DNA of 64,000 bases from JAFANK01 sp036741695 (GTDB taxonomy: Bacteria > Vulcanimicrobiota > Vulcanimicrobiia > Eremiobacterales > Eremiobacteraceae). The position numbers were made by a program, and so were the translations under genes. Under the pieces are notes generated by a model. It was not told where the DNA came from and did not search any database. It saw only the letters and a list, made by a program, of their open reading frames with translations. The DNA lies in assembly GCA_036741695.1 (NCBI GenBank), contig DAINRU010000002.1, positions 1 to 64,000 of the forward strand, in the 5' to 3' direction. Of the stretch, positions 17,437 to 26,829 are shown piece after piece (position 1 is the first letter of the stretch; the number at the start of each line of letters is the position of its first letter).

Positions 17437-17987
17437 TGGCCGCCCAGGGGAAGGGCCGCGGACCGTTCATCGCGGTCTACCCGGGCAGTTTCGATCCCGT
17501 GACCAACGGTCACCTCGACATCATCCGCCGCGCAGCGGCCAACTATCCTCGGCTCATCGTGGCGGTCGTCGCCAATCCGAACAAGGAGCCGCTCCTGAGC
17601 CTGGCGCAGCGCGTCGAACTGTTGCGCGAGGTGTGCAAGGGAATGCCCGAGATCGAGGTGGACAGCTTCGAGGGCCTGCTCGTCGACTACGTTCGGCGGC
17701 GCAAGGCATCGCTCATCATCAAAGGGCTTCGCATCGTCTCCGACTTCGAGTATGAGTTCTCCATGGCTCTGCTCAATCGCCGCCTGCGCGGCGGCGTGGA
17801 TACGATGTTTTTGCCGGCGAGCCTTGAATACGCGTACATATCATCCTCGTCAGTGCGCGAGGTTTTCTCGCTCGGCGGCAACATAGCTGAATTCGTACCA
17901 CCGGCCGTGCTGCGCGCGATGAAACGACTCGGCGTTCGCCGCGCGCCTGTGAAGAAGAAAAAGTTGAAGAGAGGGAGTACAGCATGA
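17436..17987 (+). CDS. coaD: Phosphopantetheine adenylyltransferase CoaD
   Basis: A 183-residue enzyme that makes dephospho-CoA from 4'-phosphopantetheine and ATP. It has YPGSFDPVTNGHLDII with the T/HxGH nucleotidyltransferase motif, IIKGLRIVSDFEYE, and the C-terminal YISSSSVREV. It uses a GTG start overlapping the rsmD stop. A lysine-rich C-terminal extension (KKKKLKRG) is longer than usual. It overlaps the next gene by 4 bp. Confidence 0.94.
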   Translation: MAAQGKGRGPFIAVYPGSFDPVTNGHLDIIRRAAANYPRLIVAVVANPNKEPLLSLAQRVELLREVCKGMPEIEVDSFEGLLVDYVRRRKASLIIKGLRIVSDFEYEFSMALLNRRLRGGVDTMFLPASLEYAYISSSSVREVFSLGGNIAEFVPPAVLRAMKRLGVRRAPVKKKKLKRGSTA

Positions 17988-18460
17988 GCGCGTACCGCGT
18001 CATCGACAAAATGGAAATCGTCGTCCGCGAGGGCGTCTGGCTGCCCTTCGGCTGGCGAGCGCTGAACGCCGATGTGGTCCTGGACCTCATCGAGAAGCTG
18101 CGCAGTACACTGCCCGAGGATGGGGCTCGCTCGCGACACGGTGCGGACAGCACGGACGGCGAGGGTGGTGTGGGTCTTCCAGCGACGCCGGCCGCAGAGC
18201 GATCCAGCGTTGCGACAAGTTCGGCCAAGAACGAGGCCGAGGTCATCGCACGGGCACAGTCGCGGGCGGACGACATCATCGCCGATGCCCAAGCGGCAGC
18301 TCGCGACATCCGCCGCGGCGCCGACGAGTATGCCGATCACGTGCTCGCGTCGCTCGACGCCAGTCTCGCGAAGGCGCTCGCAGCCGTGCAGAAGGGCCGA
18401 CAGACGCTGGCCACCTCGGCGACCAATGGCAAGTCGCCTCGCGAAATGAGCACCTTATAA
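17984..18460 (+). CDS. Hypothetical coiled-coil protein in the coaD operon
   Basis: A protein of 158 residues. The first 45 (starting MSAYRVIDKMEIVVREG) form a compact domain. A Gly/Ala/Ser-rich linker follows, then an Ala/Asp/Arg-rich helix (about 83-142) with the heptad pattern of DivIVA-like or ATPase-subunit-b-like coiled coils. Proteins of this layout next to coaD occur in other bacteria, but no function is known to me. The 4-bp ATGA overlap with coaD shows coupling. Confidence 0.75.
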   Translation: MSAYRVIDKMEIVVREGVWLPFGWRALNADVVLDLIEKLRSTLPEDGARSRHGADSTDGEGGVGLPATPAAERSSVATSSAKNEAEVIARAQSRADDIIADAQAAARDIRRGADEYADHVLASLDASLAKALAAVQKGRQTLATSATNGKSPREMSTL

Positions 18461-18516
18461 GCGACGCTTCGCTGCGCCCGTCGCCCCGTCGTTCGCGTGC
18501 CGCGCGGTTCGCGCGC

Positions 18517-19488
18517 GTGATTCTCGTGGCGGCGCTCATCGTCGCGCCGTTTTTTGTGATCCCGATACCGTATATCATCTTCGGGCCTGGCGCGGCAGTG
18601 GATCTGAACAAGGCCATCGTCGTGCCGAACCGCACGCCGCCGCCGGGACGCTTTTTCCTCACCGACATCAACCTGCTGCCCGGCCGGCCCGCCTACTACC
18701 TCGCGGCGAAGATCCTCCCCGGATTCGAGATCATCCGGCGGCGCGAGCTGGTACCGCCCAACGTGAGCGATCGTGATCTGGACAACGAACTCGTCGACGC
18801 GATGCGTGAAAGCCAGACGAATGCGCAGATCGTCGCTGAACGCGCGGCCGGGCTCAAGGTGCTGGCCACCTCGTATTTCATCATCGTCAAGACGGTGCCG
18901 CGCTCACCCGGTTCGCGTTGCTTCGAGCGGGGTGATAAGATCAGCCGCGTCGACGGCAAGGTGCTGGCCGATGCGGGCAGCATCGCCGCGGCGACGACGG
19001 CACGGCCAGCGGGGACACATTTCGCGTTGACCCTGCAGCGCAAGGGCCAGCGGCGCGTTGTCGTCTGCACGACGTTCCGCTATCGGGGCAAGGCGCGGTT
19101 CGGCGTCACTGGGGTCTTTCAAACCGAAGCCTACTCCCTGCCGGTCCACGTGCAATACCGGTTGCCCAATATAAACGGCTCGTCGGCAGGACTCATGTTC
19201 GCGCTGCAGATCTATCGCACCATCACGGGCTCCGACATATCTTCCGGGCGCGATGTCGCCGGCACCGGAGTGCTGAGCGCCGACGGGAAGGTGCAAGCCA
19301 TCGAGGGCGCCCGCGAAAAAGTACGCGCCGCGATCAGGGCGCACGCCGAGATCTTTTTCGTGCCACAAGCAAATTACGGCGATATTCGGGGGACCGGCGG
19401 CATCCGCATCATACCGGTTGCGACATTTAACGACGCGCTGCGCGCGTTGGGCAGCTCGTCTGCGGCACGGGTGAAGCCTGCCATTTGA
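18517..19488 (+). CDS. PDZ domain / Lon-type serine protease, YlbL/SepM-like
   Basis: A 323-residue membrane-anchored protease. The N-terminal hydrophobic helix has a short tail (AALIVAPFFVIPIPYIIFGPG). A PDZ domain lies near 125-185 and a Lon-type S16 domain in the last 120 residues. The catalytic serine is in NINGSSAGLMFA and the dyad lysine in EGAREKVRAA. YlbL-family enzymes cleave membrane or extracytoplasmic peptides and often sit beside coaD, as here. It uses a GTG start. Its last codons contain the -35 box of the yceD promoter. Confidence 0.88.
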   Translation: MILVAALIVAPFFVIPIPYIIFGPGAAVDLNKAIVVPNRTPPPGRFFLTDINLLPGRPAYYLAAKILPGFEIIRRRELVPPNVSDRDLDNELVDAMRESQTNAQIVAERAAGLKVLATSYFIIVKTVPRSPGSRCFERGDKISRVDGKVLADAGSIAAATTARPAGTHFALTLQRKGQRRVVVCTTFRYRGKARFGVTGVFQTEAYSLPVHVQYRLPNINGSSAGLMFALQIYRTITGSDISSGRDVAGTGVLSADGKVQAIEGAREKVRAAIRAHAEIFFVPQANYGDIRGTGGIRIIPVATFNDALRALGSSSAARVKPAI

Positions 19489-19514
19489 CAGGCCGCCAGG
19501 GCAGTTCCTATAAT
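19485..19514 (+). promoter_or_regulatory. Consensus sigma-70-type promoter for yceD-rpmF-fab genes
   Basis: TTGACA (19485-19490), 18 bp, TATAAT (19509-19514): both hexamers match consensus exactly. The -35 overlaps the stop codon of the protease gene. The expected start point falls within about three bases of the GTG at 19524, so the mRNA is leaderless or nearly so. Confidence 0.85.
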
Positions 19515-19523
19515 AACAGTTCT

Positions 19524-20045
19524 GTGAAGATCCCCGTCGATCGCCTCTTCCATCCCGATGTCGAAGCCATCGAGGTCGACCAGCAGCTGCGGCTGACCGG
19601 CGACCTCGCAGCGCGGTATCCTGATGGCGTCCATGTCAGCGCGCGGATCACGCCCGTCACCCGCGGCGTGCACATGCAAGGAAGACTCGAGGGCACGGAG
19701 GCCGAGACGTGCGTCCGATGCCTTGAGGGATTCGCGCGTCCGGCCACGATCGATATCGAGGAGACATTCAGCGAGGATGTCGGTCGCGATCAAGATTTCT
19801 ACGCAGATGTCGCCCCGCTCGTGGACCGCAGCATCGACCTGTCGGATCTCGTCTCCCAGCTCCTGGAAGTCGACGAGCCGATGGCGGCCATCTGCCGACC
19901 GTCCTGTTTGGGGATTTGCCCCGGGTGCGGCGCGAACCGCAATGCCGTGTCGTGTGGTTGCGAAGCGCACACTCCTGACACACGGTTGGCAGGCTTGGCT
20001 CGTTTGCGGGACGAAATGCAGGCCAACGACAAGAACGGTCGCTAG
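19524..20045 (+). CDS. yceD: YceD family protein (DUF177)
   Basis: A 173-residue protein of the family found almost always before rpmF and linked to 23S rRNA/ribosome assembly. It starts VKIPVDRLFHPD and contains the conserved paired cysteines CVRCLEGF and CRPSCLGICPGCG. The GTG at 19524 is chosen because the upstream in-frame ATG (19485) lies inside the promoter -35 box. No Shine-Dalgarno sequence is present. rpmF follows after a palindromic repeat. Confidence 0.88.
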   Translation: MKIPVDRLFHPDVEAIEVDQQLRLTGDLAARYPDGVHVSARITPVTRGVHMQGRLEGTEAETCVRCLEGFARPATIDIEETFSEDVGRDQDFYADVAPLVDRSIDLSDLVSQLLEVDEPMAAICRPSCLGICPGCGANRNAVSCGCEAHTPDTRLAGLARLRDEMQANDKNGR

Positions 20046-20076
20046 ATTTCCATTTGCTATCCTTAGACATGTAGCG

Positions 20077-20112
20077 ACGGACCTTTGAAGCAACGGACCT
20101 TGAGGTCCGTTT
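20077..20112 (-). repeat. Dispersed palindromic repeat, copy 2
   Basis: AACGGACCTTGAGGTCCGTT (20092-20111), preceded by ACGGACCTTTGAAGC. This is the same unit as copy 1 but in reverse orientation and with both halves well kept. It ends 12 bp before the rpmF ATG and would form a hairpin in the yceD-rpmF mRNA. Confidence 0.87.
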
Positions 20113-20123
20113 ACGAGGAACCC

Positions 20124-20330
20124 ATGGCACAACCGAAACAAAAACGCAGCAAATCGAACATCAGGTCCCGCCGCCGAAACTGGAAGCTGCGCAAAGTGAC
20201 GCTCTCCAGCTGCCCGCAGTGCAAGCATGCGCGCCGCCCGCACTACGCGTGCAGCAATTGTGGATATTACAATGGACGTCCAGCGATCAAGAGCGGGAGC
20301 GCAGCGGTCGAGAGCACGGCGAAGGGTTAA
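20124..20330 (+). CDS. rpmF: 50S ribosomal protein bL32
   Basis: A protein of 68 residues starting MAQPKQKRSKSNIRSRRRNW, the bL32 N-terminus. It carries a zinc ribbon with CPQCKHARRPHYAC and CSNCG. It is a structural protein of the large subunit. The ATG at 20124 follows GAGGAA. An upstream in-frame ATG (20085) lies inside the repeat and is rejected. fabH follows 3 bp downstream. plsX, usually between them, is absent. Confidence 0.95.
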   Translation: MAQPKQKRSKSNIRSRRRNWKLRKVTLSSCPQCKHARRPHYACSNCGYYNGRPAIKSGSAAVESTAKG

Positions 20331-20333
20331 CGA

Positions 20334-21383
20334 TTGAATAGCTACGGCGCCACCATCACCGGCGTCGGCTACTATGCGCCTCCCGGCGTGCTGACCAACG
20401 AGGATCTCGAGAAGCTCGTCGACACGAGCGACGAATGGATCACACAGCGCACGGGTATGAAGCGGCGCCATATCATCGCGCCCGACGGCGTGACGTCGGA
20501 CCTGGCACTGCCGGCTGCGCGCGCGGCGTTGGAGGCGGCGGGCAAGACCGCGGCCGACATCGACTGCATCATCTGCGCGACCGCCACACCCGATTACCCA
20601 TTCCCGGCGATGGCCTGCATCGTCGCGTCACGACTCGAAGTGGCTGGCACCCCCGCCTTCGACATCTCGATCGCCTGCTCGGGATTCGTCTACGCCATGA
20701 CGACGGCCGCATCGTTCGTCCGTTCCGGCGTGTTTTCATCGGTGCTGGTCATCGGCGCCGAGGCCCTCTCCAAGATCACCGACTACACCGACCGCGCGAC
20801 GTGCATCCTATTCGGGGATGGCGCGGGCGCTGCGGTCATCGAGCGTTCCGAGGAGGATTGTTTCTTGGGCGCCGACCTCGGCGCGGATGGATCCGATCCG
20901 ACGGTGCTCTACATGCCGGGCGGGGGCAGCCGTTTTCCTTATAACCGCAACGGGGAGCTCGCCGACCAGCGCCTCGGGTACATCAAGATGCAGGGGCAAA
21001 GTGTCTTCAAGTTCGCGGTCAACCAGATGGCCGCGTCCACGCGCAACGCGCTCGAGCGTGCCGGCCTGTCGACGAGCGACATCGATATCGTGATCCCCCA
21101 TCAGGCCAATCTGCGCATCATCGACGCCACCATCAAGATGCTCGGCGTGCCGCAGGAGAAGTGCATTATCAACATCGCCGAATATGGCAACACGTCAGCC
21201 GCGTCGATCCCCATCGCCCTCGGCGAGGCGGTCGAGCAAGGGCTCATCAAGAAGGATGACGTTGTCGTGCTGGTCGCGTTCGGCGGCGGGCTGTCGTGGG
21301 GCTCGACCGTCTGGCGCTGGAAAGGCGTCAAGGTCGGTAGACCCAAGGCCGCGCGGGCGACCATGGCGAGCAGCGCCGGGTAG
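20334..21383 (+). CDS. fabH: 3-oxoacyl-ACP synthase III FabH
   Basis: A 349-residue enzyme condensing an acyl-CoA primer with malonyl-ACP to start fatty-acid synthesis. The catalytic triad is Cys115 in ISIACSGFVYA, His in VIPHQANLRI and Asn in EYGNTSAAS. The C-terminus has VAFGGGLSWGS. It uses a TTG start with GAAGGG upstream. It is followed by fabD (3 bp), fabG and acpP in one run. The C-terminal extension after the core is slightly long (about 20 residues). Confidence 0.95.
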   Translation: MNSYGATITGVGYYAPPGVLTNEDLEKLVDTSDEWITQRTGMKRRHIIAPDGVTSDLALPAARAALEAAGKTAADIDCIICATATPDYPFPAMACIVASRLEVAGTPAFDISIACSGFVYAMTTAASFVRSGVFSSVLVIGAEALSKITDYTDRATCILFGDGAGAAVIERSEEDCFLGADLGADGSDPTVLYMPGGGSRFPYNRNGELADQRLGYIKMQGQSVFKFAVNQMAASTRNALERAGLSTSDIDIVIPHQANLRIIDATIKMLGVPQEKCIINIAEYGNTSAASIPIALGEAVEQGLIKKDDVVVLVAFGGGLSWGSTVWRWKGVKVGRPKAARATMASSAG

Positions 21384-21386
21384 ATC

Positions 21387-22343
21387 ATGCCGAGCGCGGG
21401 GTTCATCTTCCCGGGGCAAGGATCGCAGACGGTCGGCATGGGTGCGGAGCTCTCCGCGCGCTTTTCGGAATCACGTGCATGCTTCGAGCGCGCCTCGCAG
21501 GTCGTGGGCTACGATCTGCTCGAGCGAGTGAACACAAGCACTCCTGACGAGCTCAAAGACACCCGCTTGAGCCAACCCGCGATATTCACCGCCAACGTGG
21601 CGATCTATCGGGCAGTAGCCACACTCGGTCTGACGCCGATCGTCTCTGCCGGCCACTCCTTCGGCGAATACTGCTCGCTGACCATCGCAGATGCGCTCGA
21701 TTTCGACGAAGCGGTGGGCATCGTCAACGAGCGCGGACTGGCGATGGGTGAAGCCGCTGACGTCACCCCTGGTCTCATGGCTGCGATCATCGGCCTCGAA
21801 GAGCAGGCCGTCGACGAGGTCTGCAGGCTGGCGCGCGAAGCGAGCGGTAAGCGGGTGGACTTAGGGAATCTCAACACGCTGAGCCAGATCGTGATCTCGG
21901 GCGACGCGCCCGCGGTGGAAGCGGCCTGCGAGATCGCCAAGGAGCGAGGCGCCAAACGCGTCCGCATCCTCAACGTATCGGGAGCGTGGCACAGCACGCT
22001 CATGGAGCCGGCGATGCCGCGCTTCTCGCGGGCCGTCGCGGCAGCCAAGCTGCGCATGCCGTCTTTCACCATCATCAGCAATGTCATCGCGCGACCCTAC
22101 TCCTCGGTCGATGAGATCCGCAGCTGCTTGCTCGCGAGCCTGTGCGCACGCGTTCGCTGGCACGAGACCGCGATCGCTCTTGTCGCGCTCGCGCCGGAGT
22201 ACATCGTCGAGTGCGGCGCAAGCGAGGTGCTCGCACCGATGATGAAACGCTTGCCCGGCGTCGACGGCGCACGCGTCGTGCACGTGGCCGATGCGGCGAC
22301 CTTGGAGGACTTGGCGGACGCAGTCGGGTCTGCCACCACATGA
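21387..22343 (+). CDS. fabD: Malonyl-CoA:ACP transacylase FabD
   Basis: A 318-residue enzyme that loads malonyl onto ACP. It has FIFPGQGSQTVGMG, the active-site serine in GHSFGEY (Ser91), the conserved Arg region after it, and His in VSGAWHSTLM. It overlaps fabG by 4 bp (ATGA), showing coupling. Confidence 0.95.
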   Translation: MPSAGFIFPGQGSQTVGMGAELSARFSESRACFERASQVVGYDLLERVNTSTPDELKDTRLSQPAIFTANVAIYRAVATLGLTPIVSAGHSFGEYCSLTIADALDFDEAVGIVNERGLAMGEAADVTPGLMAAIIGLEEQAVDEVCRLAREASGKRVDLGNLNTLSQIVISGDAPAVEAACEIAKERGAKRVRILNVSGAWHSTLMEPAMPRFSRAVAAAKLRMPSFTIISNVIARPYSSVDEIRSCLLASLCARVRWHETAIALVALAPEYIVECGASEVLAPMMKRLPGVDGARVVHVADAATLEDLADAVGSATT

Positions 22344-23083
22344 TCAATCACGGCAAGACGGCGCTCGTGACCGGAGCGGGCACGGGTATCGGCAGAGCCA
22401 TTGCGCTCGAACTGGCGCGCAGCGGAGCTGCAGTCATGCTCGCTGGGCGGCGCCCCGACGTCCTCAATGCAGTCCAGCAGGAGGTGGCCGGGTTCGGCGG
22501 AACCGCGCACGTGCATCCGGCCGACGTGGCTGATCCGGAGCAGGCCGCGCAGCTCGTGGCCGCGGCGAAGTCGGCGATGGGCAGGATCGACATACTGGTG
22601 AACAACGCCGGCCGGCCCTACGACACGCTCATCCTGCGCATGAAGTGGGATGCGCTTGATGACGCGCTCGCAGTGAATCTCAAAAGCATGTTTTATCTCA
22701 GCGCGGCGGCGGGAAAGGTGATGCTGTCGCAGAAGAGCGGGTCGATCGTCAACATCACGTCGGTCGTCGCATTGACCGGTAACGCAGGGCAAAGCGCGTA
22801 TGTCGCAGCGAAGGCTGGCGTGATCGGACTGACGAAGTCGCTGGCGCAGGAATTTGGGACCCGCAACATCCGGGTGAATGCCGTGGCGCCGGGCTTTATC
22901 GAGACCGACATGACGACGGCACTGCCGGAGGCGCTCAAAACACAGTATCAAGAGCGCATACCCTTGCGACGGTTCGGTAGCGCAGATGAGGTGGCGAAGG
23001 TCGTCTCGTTTTTGGCGAGCGATGGGTCAGCCTACATCACAGGACAAGTCGTCGCGGTCGACGGCGGGCTTTCGACAAGGTGA
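22340..23083 (+). CDS. fabG: 3-oxoacyl-ACP reductase FabG
   Basis: A 247-residue short-chain dehydrogenase reducing 3-ketoacyl-ACP with NADPH. TGAGTGIGRAIA binds the cofactor, NNAG is conserved, and the catalytic Ser-Tyr-Lys is in NITSVVALTGNAGQSAYVAAK. The C-terminus GQVVAVDGGLSTR is typical. The start at 22340 is fixed by the overlap with fabD, although the frame is open further upstream. Confidence 0.95.
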   Translation: MINHGKTALVTGAGTGIGRAIALELARSGAAVMLAGRRPDVLNAVQQEVAGFGGTAHVHPADVADPEQAAQLVAAAKSAMGRIDILVNNAGRPYDTLILRMKWDALDDALAVNLKSMFYLSAAAGKVMLSQKSGSIVNITSVVALTGNAGQSAYVAAKAGVIGLTKSLAQEFGTRNIRVNAVAPGFIETDMTTALPEALKTQYQERIPLRRFGSADEVAKVVSFLASDGSAYITGQVVAVDGGLSTR

Positions 23084-23149
23084 TCGCCCCCTCGCCCGTA
23101 TACTAAAAACCCAACAACCCGATGAACCCATGGAGGTAGCGACAGCCCG

Positions 23150-23389
23150 ATGTCAGTGTTCGACAAAGTGAAAAAATGCATCGTTGAGCAGCTCGGCGTT
23201 GACGAGAACGAAGTCACGCCCGAGGCGTCGATCACGGACGATCTCGGCGCGGATTCCCTCGATCAAGTGGAACTGGTCATGGCATTGGAAACGGAATTCA
23301 ACCTCGATATCCCGGACGAGGACGCAGAGAAGATCAAGACGGTGGGCGACGCCGTCCGCTACATAGAGGAAGTCTCAGAAAAAGCTTAG
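23150..23389 (+). CDS. acpP: Acyl carrier protein
   Basis: A 79-residue acidic carrier protein. The phosphopantetheine attachment Ser36 lies in LGADSLDQVELVMALE. It carries the growing chain for FabH, FabD and FabG encoded just before it. The 66-bp gap from fabG has a TATACT that may serve as an extra -10 element. Confidence 0.95.
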   Translation: MSVFDKVKKCIVEQLGVDENEVTPEASITDDLGADSLDQVELVMALETEFNLDIPDEDAEKIKTVGDAVRYIEEVSEKA

Positions 23390-23430
23390 CGCGGTTTCGC
23401 GGCTCCGCCTCATCGCGCACCCGCGGTTGC

Positions 23431-23451
23431 CGGCCGGATGTGATCCGGCCG
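23431..23451 (+). other. Hairpin between acpP and ffh
   Basis: CGGCCGGAT and ATCCGGCCG form a perfect 9-bp stem with a 3-base loop, 17 bp before the ffh ATG at 23468. There is no U-run, so a simple terminator is unlikely. It could be an attenuator, an RNA processing site or a 3'-end stabiliser for the fab mRNA. Confidence 0.5.
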
Positions 23452-23454
23452 CTC

Positions 23455-23460
23455 CATAAT
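23455..23460 (+). promoter_or_regulatory. Candidate -10 element of ffh (leaderless arrangement)
   Basis: CATAAT ends 7 bases before the ATG at 23468, the same spacing as TATAAT at recG. No clear -35 is seen. Confidence 0.38.
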
Positions 23461-23467
23461 GGACGAG

Positions 23468-24769
<1,302 letters not shown>

Positions 24770-24784
24770 ACACACCTAGAGATG

Positions 24785-24812
24785 AACGGACCTAAAGGTC
24801 CGTTGCTTCAAG
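24785..24812 (+). repeat. Dispersed palindromic repeat, copy 3
   Basis: AACGGACCTAAAGGTCCGTT followed by GCTTCAAG, ending 18 bp before the rpsP start codon and immediately 5' of its AAGGAG ribosome-binding site. Confidence 0.88.
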
Positions 24813-24830
24813 AGCTATGAAGGAGACATA

Positions 24831-25127
24831 TTGAGCGTCAAGATCAGACTGCGCCGTACGGGCGCAAAAAAGCAACCATCGTACCGCTTCGTCGTCGCCG
24901 ATACTCGATCGCCGCGCGACGGGCGATTTCTCGAGATCATCGGGCACTACAACCCGCGCCACAATCCCGTCGAGATCGTTGTGAACGAAGACAAGGTGAA
25001 ACACTGGCTCGGCCGAGGCGCCCTGCCGTCGGGAACGGCCGCACGGCTGCTGGCGCAAAAGGGGTTATACGACAAGGCGCTAGTCCCGACGCGCAAGGCA
25101 CGAGCGCGCAAGAAAGAGAGCAAGTGA
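24831..25127 (+). CDS. rpsP: 30S ribosomal protein bS16
   Basis: A protein of 98 residues starting at TTG 24831: a short N-terminus, then KIRLRRTGAKKQPSYRFVVAD, the bS16 signature, and RFLEIIGHYNPRHNP. It is a structural protein of the small subunit, needed for its assembly. A good AAGGAG precedes the TTG. It heads the rpsP-khpA-rimM group. Confidence 0.95.
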   Translation: MSVKIRLRRTGAKKQPSYRFVVADTRSPRDGRFLEIIGHYNPRHNPVEIVVNEDKVKHWLGRGALPSGTAARLLAQKGLYDKALVPTRKARARKKESK

Positions 25128-25130
25128 CCT

Positions 25131-25520
25131 ATGTCCGAGCGTCCGCCTGAGTTCGTAGACCTCGAGGAAGAGGAACCGTTCATCGAGCGCGATGAGCCGA
25201 TCGGCGCGCAGCCGCCGCCACCGGAGCTCGATGACGAAGAAGAGGAAGAGGGGCTCGGCGGCGAGGCCGACGATGACGTCATCGGCCGCGCAGCTGCGGT
25301 GTTGAAATACATCGTCGAGCGCATCGTCGACGACCCGAGCCAGATCTCCATCGGAGCGACGACCGACGATCGCGGTCCCGTGCTGCTGCTGAGCGTTGCC
25401 GAGGACGACCGCGGAAAAGTGATCGGCCGTCAGGGCCGCATCGTGCAGGCCATTCGCACGATCGTCAAGGCGGCGACCGTGGGCACGGGCGAGCGCGTCA
25501 ACGTCGAGATCGTCGACTAA
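25131..25520 (+). CDS. khpA: KH-domain RNA-binding protein KhpA with acidic N-terminal extension
   Basis: A protein of 129 residues. The last 80 are the single KH domain of KhpA/YlqC with GKVIGRQGRIVQAIRTIVKA carrying the GxxG loop. The first 48 residues are extremely acidic and proline-rich (stretches of Asp/Glu), which most KhpA proteins lack. KhpA acts with KhpB in RNA binding linked to cell size. The position between rpsP and rimM is standard. Confidence 0.9.
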   Translation: MSERPPEFVDLEEEEPFIERDEPIGAQPPPPELDDEEEEEGLGGEADDDVIGRAAAVLKYIVERIVDDPSQISIGATTDDRGPVLLLSVAEDDRGKVIGRQGRIVQAIRTIVKAATVGTGERVNVEIVD

Positions 25521-25530
25521 AGGCAAGCCC

Positions 25531-26034
25531 TTGCCGGACGACGTCGTCGTCGGGCGCATCCTCGGCGCCTTCGGCCTGCGTGGAGAGGTCAAACTCGCCG
25601 CGGCGGATCCGAGTGCGTTTCGCGCCGGGCTTCGCATCGGGCTGCGAGATGAGAGCGGCTCTGGGTCCACGAGCGTGGTCGACTCGATCCGCCCGCATAA
25701 GAACTATCTCGTCGTGCGCCTTCGGGGACTCGATGACCCAAGCGCGGCCCGGGCGCTGAGCGGTGCAACCGTCACCATCGCACGGCGCGACCTTCCCGAG
25801 CTGCCGCCTCATGCATATCGCCGTGGCGAGCTCGTCGGTCTCCAAGTAGTGGACGGGCAGCGCGGCGCACTCGGCCCGGTGGTGGAGATCAGGCGTTACC
25901 CTTCCTGCGACATGCTCGTCGTCGGCGCCGCACAACTGCTCGTGCCGATGCTGCATGCGTACCGAGTCGAGGTGGACGTCGACGCTGGCGAGATTCGCGT
26001 GGATCTGCCGCCCGGTTTTGAAGAGCTCACCTGA
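25531..26034 (+). CDS. rimM: Ribosome maturation factor RimM
   Basis: A 167-residue 16S rRNA processing factor that binds uS19. The N-terminal RimM domain starts VVVGRILGAFGLRGEVKL, and the C-terminal PRC-barrel has YRRGELVGLQVVD and LLVPMLHAY. It uses a TTG start 10 bp after khpA. trmD and rplS, which usually follow, are absent; a hydrolase gene converges on it instead. Confidence 0.93.
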   Translation: MPDDVVVGRILGAFGLRGEVKLAAADPSAFRAGLRIGLRDESGSGSTSVVDSIRPHKNYLVVRLRGLDDPSAARALSGATVTIARRDLPELPPHAYRRGELVGLQVVDGQRGALGPVVEIRRYPSCDMLVVGAAQLLVPMLHAYRVEVDVDAGEIRVDLPPGFEELT

Positions 26035-26036
26035 AC

Positions 26037-26744
26037 CTATTCTGACGATGGCGCAGGCAGCGACTCGAGGAACGCGGCGATCGCCGCGTTGCTCTCAACC
26101 GGCTTTTCAGCCATGACGATGTGACCGGCTCCGGGCACGACGACCAAGCGGCTGCTGGTAAGCCGTTCGTGCAAGAAGGTCGAGTACTTGGGCGGCGTCA
26201 TCTGGTCGTGCGCGCCCACGATGATCAGCGCCGGCAGGCGGAGCTCGGCGAGACGGTCCATGACGTCGAATTCGTTGCAAGCAGCGTAGTCGGTCCTCGT
26301 GGAGTCACGGCCGACGAGCAGATGCCACCCTTTTGCGCGCTCGCGCAGTTCAGCCGGAGCGGCGGTGGAAAGCGCAAAGCTCACAAGCCTGTCGATGCAC
26401 GCCGGCCAATCGTCATCGATCATCGAAAAGATCTCGGCGGACACCCGCAGCTTTGCGCCCGTGCCGATGAGGATGAGGCCCGCCGCCTGGTCCGGTCTGT
26501 CTAACGCCCAGCGCAGTGCGATCGCACCCCCGAGCGAGTTGCCGGCGACCACCGCTTTGCCTGCGCGCTTCCAGTCCACATAGCGCGCGAGCCACGCGGC
26601 GCAGGCTTGCACCGACCCAAGCGCCTGTCCAGCGGGGTGGCCAGGCAACGACAAGGCGTCCGAGCCTGGAAAGGCCCGAACCTGCTCCCGGAAACTATCC
26701 TCCGTGTAGCCGGATCCGTGGAGGTACAAGAGCTGCTGCGGCAT
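26037..26744 (-). CDS. Alpha/beta hydrolase
   Basis: A 235-residue protein with the alpha/beta hydrolase fold. The nucleophile elbow is AGNSLGGAIAL (Ser), the acid is in GAHDQMTPP, and the histidine is in GAGHIVMAEKP. LYLHGSGYTEDSF supplies the oxyanion loop. The start MPQQLLYLHG at 26744 is chosen because the upstream extension lies antisense to the DnaQ-UvrC gene. The substrate is unknown. Confidence 0.87.
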   Translation of the reverse strand: MPQQLLYLHGSGYTEDSFREQVRAFPGSDALSLPGHPAGQALGSVQACAAWLARYVDWKRAGKAVVAGNSLGGAIALRWALDRPDQAAGLILIGTGAKLRVSAEIFSMIDDDWPACIDRLVSFALSTAAPAELRERAKGWHLLVGRDSTRTDYAACNEFDVMDRLAELRLPALIIVGAHDQMTPPKYSTFLHERLTSSRLVVVPGAGHIVMAEKPVESNAAIAAFLESLPAPSSE

Positions 26745-26798
26745 TCGAGCCGGGCTTCGCCTTGGCGGATGGGGCTTCCGGCGGGAGCCATAGGATAT

Positions 26799-26827
26799 CG
26801 TACATGCGTTCGAAAAACGTATGTTCG
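26799..26827. promoter_or_regulatory. Tandem SOS-type (LexA) boxes before the DnaQ-UvrC gene
   Basis: CGTACATGCGTTCG (26799-26812) and AAAACGTATGTTCG (26814-26827) match CGAAC-RNRY-GTTCG at 13 and 12 of 14 positions. They have the same 15-bp period as the pair at 11523. The second overlaps the first possible ATG (26821), so the gene probably starts at 26830. Confidence 0.65.
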
Positions 26828-26829
26828 AT

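Noticed and set aside
23071..23104. Promoter for acpP with TTCGAC and TATACT
   Set aside because: The -10 is reasonable but the only -35-like hexamer is 22 bp away, outside the normal spacing, so it is not listed as a promoter.
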